64,000 nucleotides of DNA from contig NC_134434.1 in NCBI RefSeq assembly GCF_030867145.1, positions 558,001 to 622,000 of the forward strand. The letters are read 5' to 3'. The notes under the pieces are model-generated. The model worked only from the letters and a program-made list of their open reading frames with translations, made no database searches and had not been told where the DNA came from. Origin of the DNA: Opisthocomus hoazin (Eukaryota; Chordata; Aves; Opisthocomiformes; Opisthocomidae). Below, piece by piece: positions 29,101 to 41,100 of the stretch; the first letter of the stretch is position 1, and every line of letters begins with the position of its first letter. The translations under genes were made by a program, and so were the position numbers.

Positions 29101-32100
29101 AGGAGAGAGGGGAAAAAAGGTCTTTACCTTATGACAATCACCACCAGGGATAATTTCTTGAATATATACCAAAGGCCCTTCATTTCTGTTAATTCCTCCT
29201 ACAATATTCAAACCTAGGCTTGTTCCTTTGCAAACAGAGATAATCTGAAATGCACTATCCCTACAAAGAGAAAGGAGAAAAAAAAAAGTATAATTACTCC
29301 ACAGAACTAGACACTCAATAAAGACTGAAGTGATACATTATCTTTATCTTACTGATTTCACAAATATGTGTTACAGCAACATTGACATTTAATTGCAATG
29401 TTCAAACATTACACTGCCTTCTTACTACACAATCAGAAACTTCAGTTGTTACTTCTGGCAACTACAGAAAGAACCGATGTATTATTTTACAAGAATAAAA
29501 GCTCCTCTCTGCCATACATATCCAAGGCTTATGGGAGTACCTGCATATACATAAAACAGAAGCATTAATTCATTAGGAAACACTAAGATCAAAAGTCAAA
29601 CTAATTTATCTACTTCTACCATGTAGATAATAAATACATGAGCAAAATACCTTCTTAAAACTGAAAGTTTGCAATATCAACAGTATTTTAACTCACATGA
29701 TTAAATAAAAAAAAAAAGTTGAGCACTTTGTGCTCGACGGAAAATTTTCCTGAGCAGCCAAATACACCATTGTTTATAGCTCACACAAGAGAGTTACAGT
29801 CAGTTGCGGAAATTACTTTGCAAGCTTTGGGGATAGTGCTGGGAAATTATTATTTCTGCTGATGGTCGTGGTATTGTCCTTTGGATGCAACTGAGGACTC
29901 TGTGACCTTGAGGATGAGCCAGAAGAAGTGCTGTCTACAGATTTTGCTTGAAGAAAAGAAATAATGGAGAAAATGAGTAAAAAACGCATTTTGGAAAAAG
30001 CACCAAGTTTCAGCTCATGTAAGTAAGTTCAGTGGGCATATTTTCATGTTAGAAAACAGACAAACTATAAGCAATCAAATAACCAAAAAAAGATTAAGTC
30101 TACATAGCTAAGAATTGTGAGACACCCAGAGTTTCAGGAATAATTCTTTAAAATATATCAATGATTTTTTTTTTTCAAACTGGGTGCAAAAATAATCTTG
30201 GCTGAATAATCACTCATGCTATATAAAGGCATTCTAACAAGGCAATAATTCCACGAGGATTAGAATTCATGGTATTCTACCTCAAATTTTTATTAGTATT
30301 TTGAAATCCTATGGTACATTTAATCTACAAATACAAATATTTTTCACATTATTCATTAATTAAATTGCCGAAAGTAGGTGGTAGTATATTTAAGAGTTGA
30401 GTCAACTGACACACAAACCAGTGAAGTTACATGTTTAGACTACCAAGTTAATGTTGAAATCTAAGCAAACCCGTGTGCTTTGCCTGACCTTCAGTCACTT
30501 CCTCCAATATAGCCTCCTCATAAATGAAAAGACCTTTAAGTGTAAGCTTCTACTTCTACTCCGCTGAAGTATGACTACTGTCCTTCAGGACTACGTCAGG
30601 CTAGGAAGCAACTTCTCACCAGCTGATAGTTGTGTTGGAGAACTTCTTGCAGAGTTGGTGTCACTGTGAGAGCCGTACTTATCCATCAGGTGAAGAAATT
30701 CTTTCCTGTGGCAATAAAAAGATCCTCTTTGTCAGGATCTGGCGTTGGTTTAAATGCATCCCTTGAAACCTGCTACTGTTTCTACTGAACAGTTACCCGA
30801 CCTCAGAGAAGGAAGCTCAACCTCAACTGAGAGAGGAAAGCGCTATCAAATATTTGGAAGAGGCAAGAAAATGTTAATGTAATACCAAAGGATAAGGATG
30901 GAATAGCAATAGACTACAAATGAAATGGACTATTGGTAGAAAAGCTTAATTATTACCTCTTTTTACCCTGGATTTCAACACTTCAAAAACTTGAATTACA
31001 AGTCAACTACAGATAATAAGACAGTGGTATTACTTAGGTCCAGAACAAGTTATTTATATTAGAAGAAATCAGATAATATATCTATAGCATACCCATATTT
31101 TTAAAGAGTGCTTTTAGTTCAACTATACTGAAGAACCACCCAGAGGAGACGGGAAAACAAAGCTGTGGTACTCACAAGAGGATAGAAGAAATATTTATTA
31201 ATGGGTCAAGACTGAGTAGAACAGATGCAAATTGTTAACTTCTATTTAGCTTTCTCAGAAATTTGCAGTCTATTTCATCTGAGGTAAACAACTCTATCTA
31301 TTAAATATTGTATGTGTTTGGGTTTTGCTTATCTTTTTGATTTTAATATCTTTTCCTAAAAAGCCTCAACAGATGAAGCAAAGGGCAATTCTTGGTCAGG
31401 CACACTGCTGAAAAAATAATAATAAAAAGTAAAAGCAGAAATTCTTTGCAGAAACCAATCATATTGTAACGAACTAGCAAAAAAGTGGCAAAGATGTACA
31501 TCCTGCATTGCATGCACTAAAGAGCAAACAAAACCTCCTGATTAATCCAATACTGAATGCAGCCTAATTTAAAAAATATTTATAATTTGAGTTATGATTA
31601 CCTCAGTGATAACAGATTTAAAAAAATAATCTAGAAGGATGCAAGCCAGAAATATCAGCAAATTAATATTATAGAATTAGAGAGAGAGAACATAAATTAA
31701 CTGATTGCAGGGAATGTAATTCCCAAGCAATTCCAGTGACTGCAGAGGGTCAATGCATTATTTTGTAAAAAAATGACAGAATTTATTGAACTAATGCCAG
31801 ACACAGGGAACACACAAACACAGCTGAGTGTAAATCAAACAATCTTTTAACACAGGAATGTGCAGTCACAAGACATTAATTCACAGGTCTCCGAGTGAGT
31901 GACTACATGTAGCGGCAAATTCTGCCCAGGCCATTGGGCGTACCACCAGAATGGTGAAAGGACTGATGGATTTTAATTATTCAAGGAGTTGAGAGAAACT
32001 AGGTCAGTATACTTTAGATAAAAGCAGATTATGAGTGGACCTCACATATATCTAGGCAGTCTGGAAAAAAGGAGAGATCAGAGGCTACAGAGCGATTTAA

Positions 32101-35100
32101 ATGTCTGTCAAATAGAAAAAATACAGGAGCAGGAAAAGAAAGCTTAAATAGGACAAAAGGCTAAAGGAATTTAGAGAAGACTCCCTTATGGAGAGATTAC
32201 TCTGTAAGTGGAACATCCCAGGAAAGGCAAATAACAGCAGATACTCTTGCAATGATTATCAAATGCAGTTACCTAACAGCCTTTTCCTCCAGAGATTTAT
32301 GTCACAAGGGGATACAGACCTGGATCATAGCATTTCCAACAATTCTCTGCCAATATTGGTTTATATACTTAACATTAGACAGCAAGGTTAAAGCAATATT
32401 TAACATAAATGTCCTTACAACAGATGTATTTTGGACTGCCTTCTGCAGTGAACAATTTAACCTACTTATCCAAATTAATTCAAAGCACATTAAAGATTGA
32501 AAAGCAAGCTTCCAAGGGGAAACAGTAACTAAATCTGCCCTTTTCCAGAAGGCTAGACCAGCTTAAATCATACAGTTCTGTGGTACTGTTGATCTAAGGC
32601 ATTCCTCACAGTGTGAGAAATATTTAAAAAAAAAATCACAGCAAATAGTTTTTAATGGTATTAGCTGGCAACATAACATTTCAGTCCTCTTCAGTACACT
32701 GAAACTGGCCCGAGCTTGCTACTTTAATTGATGCAAATAGTCTCAGAATGAATTGGTATCAAACACTACACAGAAAAAATGTGACGTGGTGCAATTTTGT
32801 GATTAAAACTAATCTGAAAGAAAAATACTTGCAAGCCCGCCCACCCAACCTTAGGTATAGTGTTGGCTTTTTATTAGTTTTGAGGTTAAATAAATGTTTT
32901 ATTTTTCTCTTACTTTGCTTCCTCATCTCTGGCAACTAGCAAAGACATGTGATTAGATGCTGATGCTGTTCGCAAGATGTCAACAGCCCTAGAAGGGGGG
33001 AAAAACAGACAAATAAATATACCAGGGTGCTGTCAAGAAGGACACAGTGAGTAATGCTAAAAGAGCAGGAAAATGAACAAATTCTTAATGTAGTTGATCA
33101 TTATGACTGCCAGATACAGAGGGAAAACCTTGTCAGCAACACAACCCAAATTAAGCACTGGGGAACTGATGAAAGACAGACTGTGGCGAGTCTGCACCTA
33201 GTGACAGGAACAAAGTGGGATTGCCCTCTCTTTCCCTTCCCTTTCGTCCCCATCTTTCCTTGGTTCATCCTACTGCCTTCCTGGACCTCCTTCGGGATTA
33301 ACAGCCTACACGAACGAAAAACTACCACTCAGGTATGCTTCATGGCTGAGGGAAATCCTAAGCAGTATCTACTGTAATTTTTCTTTGAATTTTATATCTA
33401 CATCCCCAACACTAAACTGCACTGATCTCTGGTGATCCAGCTACAGAAACCATCCAGCATATTCTACAGATTTTTCTAAACATTTTCTCCTCTGTTACAA
33501 TGACACTTGTTAGCTGCATCATTTGCATTCACCAGTATTGCACCAACAGATAGTCATAAAAATATTTGAAAAGCTTAGTATGTTTTAATGCTATTTCCAC
33601 ATACATTCTGTAATCTATATCATGAAGAAACTAGCTTACTCTGTCATTATAAAAGCATATAAAGTCCTGTCACTTTTCCATTATAGTTTCGCTGAATTAG
33701 ATTTATAGGATAAATTAATTGCTAGCTGAACTCCAAGGACCTCAGTGGAGTTGGGCTCTTTTAGTCAGTAGTTGATAATGTCCAAAAAGAAGCCATATAA
33801 TATTCCAAGCTCTAATAAACAGCTAGTAATCAGTACAAACATACCTTTCATTGGTTACTCCAACTAAGTTTTCTCCATTGACATCCAAAATTAGGTCGCC
33901 AGTGAGCAAACGGCCTGGTAATGAAATCAACAGTAATGCATGAATCAACAGGGAAATTGTGAACATATCGTATCACAGCAATAAACCAGGGCTTTTTCTT
34001 ACAATTTTGTGTGATCTAATGCAATAAACAACCTCATGACTTTCAGCAGATTAAGTTCTCATCCTAATTAACCTAGGCTATTGTTATAAGACTAATAACT
34101 ATCAATCAGTTTTACTAACCACAAAATAGCCACTGAAAGTAAGTGTTCTTCTGCTATTTGTATTATCTACACATAGCACAAATATTTGCGCTACTGGAAT
34201 TCGTATTTCACAGTTGTGGAATTAACTTCCAGCTGAAATTTGCTTGTAACACACATGTACATTACCACATAGAAATACATTAATGTTTTATACATTAATA
34301 AAGACATCTAGAAGATTTTTTAGAATCATTCCTATTTTTAACTTTCTGCAAATATCAAGTTTAGGAACGATCGCTTTTGAATTAGGTTTAGATTATTTTA
34401 AATGATCATTCTGCACAAGACCAAATGGAATCTCAACCTCCCCACCCCCCCAGCCCTAGGACAGAAGTATAATATGTAACTTTATTATTGCAAACTCTAC
34501 CTAGTATAATTCATTCTTTCCACACTGAACATCTAAGCTACCACTTAAAAAAAAAAATTAACTCATTAAAAATACTGGTTCTGTAAAGGAAACACCACTC
34601 TTACCCCTACGAATCAGAAGAGGTTCAACATCTCAACGCTTATTTAGCAGTGCTGAAAAATCGACAATTGCTTTCACACCAGCCATATCTAGATTTGTAT
34701 CTAGATTTGAACACATTTTCAAAAACTGAGAGTATCAAAATGTTTTCCCATGAGGGGTCCAAGCTTCATTTCTCAATTTTAAAGTAAGCCACAACATCAC
34801 GAATCCTGACTAAACCATGCTATTTTAAATCTCCTTATCCACAAAGTAAAATAAAGACGACTTCTTTTGACAGCTTTTTATATGCAGAGTGTTCGTAAGA
34901 AAAAATTTAAAATTACTTACTATCTACAGCAGCAACCCCTCCAGGTAGAATTCTCTTTATGAAAATCCCATAATCTTCTGCTGTTTGCGCCCGATAACCT
35001 CCAATGATTTTAACTCCTGCAGAACAAACAAAAGAAACAAGCAGAAATTATTTATTCCACCTACTGTGCTAAATGGATTGACAGTCAAATCCATAAAAGC

Positions 35101-38100
35101 CAGATGCAATCAACTTCTACTTATGACAGTGTGAACTGGAAAAGCTCACCAGGTGCTTTTAGACTTGGTTTACTCTGAATCAACAAAATGTGAAATCTAA
35201 TTACCTAATCCATTTTGGCAATCAGAAAAAGAAATGCGGTGAACAGCTCGATTGATTCCATGAGGGCCCATAATAGTCCTAAGGAATAAAATAAAAGTCA
35301 TTAAATCCCTAACTACAGGAAGGTACGTAGAGCTATGTTAATATAGAAATAATTACAGTGACCATATTTTAACTCTAATACAAACCAATACCAGTTTTCT
35401 ATAACTGACAACTTTATATTGTTTGATACCTCTGTGCCACCCCTCCCCCACAATGAAAAACCAACCTCCTCATAACAAATATAAGATGGTAAGGTAAAAT
35501 AAAGTATAGGTAGAATGAAATAGAAACAGAATCCCACAACCTGGTCCAGCTTAGCGTTTAGGCAAGAAAAACACATCATAATATCTTAGATCAGGTAATG
35601 AATATTAAAACAAAACCACAGCTAAGACAGTGCATACAAAAATATTTTCTAGGATATCTAACATATAACTTTGTGGTTATCCATGAACATAATCTTTTCC
35701 CTACAGTCTCTCATTTCTTCACTCAACTTTCTCTGTTTTAAAACAGGCTTCTATCCAAACTCTGCTGCTTGCTCCCCTGTGTACTCTCCCACCCCAAGAC
35801 AAGACACCAGGATAGCACCTGAAGTTGTCTAAAGGCAGACGAGTATTTTGGAGGCAGTTGATAATGGTAAAAAATTAAGAATACAAAGTAAAATTAGAGT
35901 TCTGAAACCTAAATTCACAGTTCATTGGAAACATGGCCAGCATACTGCTCTGAGAATGCACAGTGTTAAGAAGTCCTATAAATCAAATATCCTTTACCAT
36001 TTTTTATTTCCATTTAGATGAATTATTATTATAAAATCCAAGTTGTATCCTAGCTCCTTTGTCCTCCCACTGTACTATTTTTGGAGAAGACTCACCAGAT
36101 CCCATCTAGAAAAAAGCAGAAGCACCACTTAGGTTATTCTGCTTTGACCTACATCTCATTAGTGAGCTGCATTTTCTAGAGCATGATGATAAAGTGAAAT
36201 GGAACAACTAGAATTCATTAGCAAGGGGGAAAAGAAGATCAAAGTGGAGGACACAGTGACCCAGATCCTCCCACACAACCAAATCCAGCACACAGGCTGA
36301 ACTCCATGCCTTAAACTGGGTATTTCTGCAAAAGCCGGTGTACGTGTCATTGAAAGGTGCCGTGCCAGAGGCAAAAGAGAAATCCCGAAGGTCCAAATGT
36401 TCCTAGATTCTAGCACTAGGCAAGAGATGAAGCTTCCAAAGGACACCCCTACTTCTTTTGGTTTTGTGTAAGAAAACTGTACCAGTGTTTTTATCAAGTG
36501 ACAAACACTTGTTCTGAAAAGCAACAATTTGTTCCACAACCTCATATTCCCAAGTATTTGCAAAATTAGCCTTTGCTTTAGATAGGCTGGCCATAACAAC
36601 AGACCTAATAATTGACCTTTAGCAACAAACAGGAAGCCTACGCTTCAAACACTGCATAATTTTCACTTTTGTACTTCTTGCAGTATTTGTTTCATGGGCT
36701 AAAAATACATGATGATACCTAATTAGTGTATCTGGCCACTGACAAGACTGCACATGACACTGGAACTACATGTCAGAGCATAAGGCACACTTCACCAGGC
36801 TAAAAGTGAACCAGACTGCTTTTACTTAATCACACAAATCCTCGAGCCTGCTATTTCTCTAACAAAACTTCTCTGATAAACCCCTTCTCTACTACAACAG
36901 CTGACTATTCTGCATTACTACCTAGTACTGTCACCTCAGTTATCCCATGAATTTAAATTGTTTTGAAGCTGAAAGACAACGTACTAGTCATGTTTGTTAC
37001 AGGTCTGTCCTGATTTGTGTCCATCTTTGAAAACTTAGACAAGATACACGGATCTTTAAAATAAGCAGACATTTTTTCTGTCTCGTCTGTTGCTGCTACT
37101 GTTCTGTTTCTTGCTCTGCCCTGCTCTCAGCAGTTTTCACGCAGCACCTTTTTATTAAAATAAAAAAGCAAGAACAAATGCTGTTTTAACCTCGCACAGC
37201 TTACTTCCATTAACTCTTCAAAGATCAAATCTCAAATTTTAAGTCTAAAGTTTTCCAAAGGAAAACAGAGTTCACCAGAAATGGTAGAATCTATATATTC
37301 TGCTATATAAAATGATCATGACATATGATCAAATCTAGGCACAGAACACTTAATAGGAAATCATCTACATTTCCAGCAGCAACAGGCAATACTTTCAAAA
37401 GAGATCCTATTGAACACAAAATGGATTCTGACAAAGAGCATACAGACAATATACAAACTAATAATTCACAGGGGAGAGGAACAAGGTATCTCTAAACCAG
37501 TGAAACCATCATGATGTTGCTACCTACCATTAGACAGGACTGACACTTCAAACAGACACCCTCACATGGCACTCAATTGTGTTTATGCTCTAAAGACCAA
37601 AGCCCTCCAATAGATGGAGTTTAAAATTACTTTCTCACATACAAAGTAAAGACAAGGATCTTCCAGGTCCCCAAGTTCGTTTAGCATATCACATCTTGCT
37701 GGCTTTCGATGTTAGTTTTTCTCCCACAAAACTTAGAGATGGATCTTCAAGTCAAGCTACTTGTCACAGTTCTACTAAAATGTACAGGGCTTTCGCAGTT
37801 TCACTACACAAAGACTTGGATTTAGCGCCCATCCAACATTTATTTCACGTTATTGTTGTTTAACATTCATGAAACGTTAGAATACTTCCCAAAATCCATT
37901 AGAAATATGCTCAACAGTATAAACAAGGTAATAGGTTTCTAAACCAATTGGCAGAAGTAACAAAAAATAATTTCAATGTTCTTTGTGGAAAAAGACGCAA
38001 ATTAAATAATCAGATGTCAGTGCTCATTCCTGGAGAAGTCACGCAAAACACTGGTAAGCACGCTTTTAGCACACTGACAAGAACAGATGTGAGGCACCAC

Positions 38101-41100
38101 AGGAAATAAGCAAGCAAGACTCTACAAAAATGTGCTCTACAACTTTGTTACACTGAAATTCCTGAAAAAATATTAAACTCAACACTCCAAATGAAGTCCT
38201 GGAATGCTAATAAACTAACTGCATATAATTTTGTGTACATGGTCTACTAAAGGCAATTCAAAGGAAATCTTTGATAATTTTTTTCTATTACTTTTTACCA
38301 GCATACACAAGCAAGTTCAACAGCTTTATGTTTTATATCGGCTAGAGACTCATCAGATCATATGGCTCTGGATATTCTGCTGAACTGCATTTCTGAGGAA
38401 TTCTTAGTCATTTATAGCCACAATCAAATATTTATCTAGATTTATCAATGGAAGAATAACACTCTTCCCTCACAAAACAGATATTACTTGACATTTGAAC
38501 AACACTCTAAATGATAAACTCTGGCTGCTTATGGAAAGAAAAAAGAAGCTGAAAATGGCTACAGCTTTTAAACTTAGATAAAATGGCTAGAGCTCTACTG
38601 TACTTCTCCCAATTACAGACTAGAAAAATGCCGTCAGAACCTAATAGTTAAGCATACCAGTATAAGAGAGAAAGACCATCAAAACGCTCTGGTTCATCTT
38701 CATCTCCTGGAGAGAGTAAGGACATTCTTCAGTTCAGCAGCAAAGGCAATGAAAACACAACCAAAATACACCGGAGGTTTCCAGTTCAGCCAGATAAAGG
38801 TTATGTGCAGGACAATTTCTGCTACTAACTAAAAAAACCCCAAACAGACAGAGCTCGGGATGACTGTGTCTGCCTACTTAATCTTCTCTGAAACCCTCTG
38901 CGTCATATGGACTAGTTCACCTATCGAGGTAACGTTTACTTTTTCAGTGTTTGAAATGGCAATTTCTAGCAGCTTTAAAGACTGAAAACACAAAGAAGAA
39001 AACATTTACTTGCATTTACTACAACTGTGATTATGCAATCTAGATCTAGCAGCACAAGCCAAACAAAATAATTAAAATAATTTACTGGTGTTCTTCCAAC
39101 AATTTCTTTACACGTTCCCTTCAAACAAGGTCAAAAGCAGTAACTCACAATCTTTCTGAAGCAATCTTCCTAGCAGATGGGATTATGTACATCCACACAC
39201 AAAAGGGAAAGCCAACAAAGCAGACAGACCGAACGCATTAATGAAACAAATGCCATTATGCTGTTACTTCGCATTTGCAGTATTAACGTGTGTCATGCTT
39301 TAACTTGGTTTTCAGTCTTTCACTATAAACAGGCAAAAGTTAACACTGAACTTGGGTCAAGTATTTTCTCTAGAAACAGAAGCTGAAACTTTTTTTGTGA
39401 CAGCAAATAAAAACGGTAAATTTATATCATTGCAATGAGAATAATCTAGTTGAAAAAGTAAAAAAAAAAAAATCTACCCCTATTTCCAGAGGTAAGACTT
39501 CCTTGTGATACGAGGCTTGGTCTTGCAGAGATACGCATATTTTAAGTTCTGAGCCCCTGACATCAGTTTGGTTAACTACTCCTTTTTTCCAGACTTGCAT
39601 CAGAAGATGCACTCCTATTTCTCCCCATCTTTCTAAAAGATCTTAAGAAGATCATAGTTTAAAACAAAAACTAAATATTCTGTGTTCCCTGAGGGCTTTA
39701 AGTAGAAAGGTGAATCCTCTCTAACGAGTAACCCCGCGACGAGACAGCAGCTGCCACGTCTAGAGCCACACAGCAGGACAGCTCGGCTACGCTATGCTTA
39801 TCTCATGCACCTTTTTTTTTTTTTTAAAGTTGCAGTGACTGTGGTTTCTTTAGCACGTAATTGTTGTGGGGAAAGGATCTTTTTGCTTTAGGCAACATGC
39901 TCTGTAGTGTTCACGTATGCTGAGGTCAGAGCCTGCAGTCTCTGAGGGGCAGAAGGGTGAAACCCACCACCCATTAAGGAGCAGATTAGTGATGGAAGAG
40001 GGAACATAAAGCAGGCTTCCCATTTCCTGAAACGTGAAGAGCTCCACTGGCACCATTTGGATTACTTGCATCCATTCAGTGACGAAAATTTGGCCCTTCA
40101 GTCTTTCCTCAATCAGTTTCTCTCTGCTGGTGTTACTGTCCCATGAAGGAAAAGGCATTGCTGCTTTCAGCATCCTATCAACTCGATTTGCTCCAGGCCA
40201 GCTTACAGAAGATAAAATACCAATAGCCTTTCTCCAACAAAACTGTCACTGTTCTTAACACCAGTGGAACTCAATTTGTGGTAACAGTACCAGGAACGTT
40301 CGTCAAAACAAATCACTTAGACCAATATGGCTTGTATCCAGTGTCATGTTTTCTGCAATAGAAACACCACACCCCACACCCCCCCAATGTAAAGTATGAC
40401 TCGAGGCTCTGCATTTCCATTATTAAAATGCAAAAAATTATTTTTATTAAACAAGTCACAACAAACTTCCCCACAATTTACGCAGACATAAAATAGTATT
40501 AAGCTTCTTATTGTGCCCACCTCTTTTCATTAGTTGTTATCAGTAATACAACACTTGTTCAAACAATTGCTCCTCCACCCCTTCTTCAAAGCAAACTACA
40601 CACTGTCCAGCTTCCTGACCTCATCCTCAAGGCTTCTATCACTCTTTACCTTAAAATTCTGCTGCTGTGCTACTTTTAATGTTTCTAAAGGACTCATACA
40701 GAAAACTGGTATTTTTGCTTCTTTTGCAAGTTCCCTGCCTTTCAAGAAGATACTTAGGGGAACACAAATTACTTTTTACTTCCAGAAAGATCTAGGAATA
40801 CTGTAACAACTTAAAACTCCATAAAATCTAATACCAGTAAGTAAGACTAAATTTTCAAGAGACATAATTTGTTATTTTATGCAGCAAACAAACTAAAATT
40901 TTATTTCAAACAGCTAGTAAACCATTCTATTCTGGCAACATTATTAACTGTGACTCACCTTTCCCAAAGGAAATTTTGTAATGCTTTAGCAACTGAGATG
41001 GATTACAGAATAATTTAGCAGATGACAAAAAGATTTACAGAATCTTCCAAATCAAAATTCACAAGGTCTTTTTGTCACAAATAAAGCCAAGGTCTTTTAC

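Larger units (their letters stand above)
26479..30619. other. STXBP4 introns 7-10
   Basis: Introns 26479-26883, 26991-29127, 29261-29816 and 29947-30619. Apart from the AT microsatellite at 28146-28185 I see nothing distinctive. Confidence 0.55.
30706..34920. other. STXBP4 introns 4-6
   Basis: Introns 30706-32913, 32989-33844 and 33915-34920. AT-rich with short A runs; a 107-codon plus-strand frame at 33054-33377 has no recognised similarity. Confidence 0.55.
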
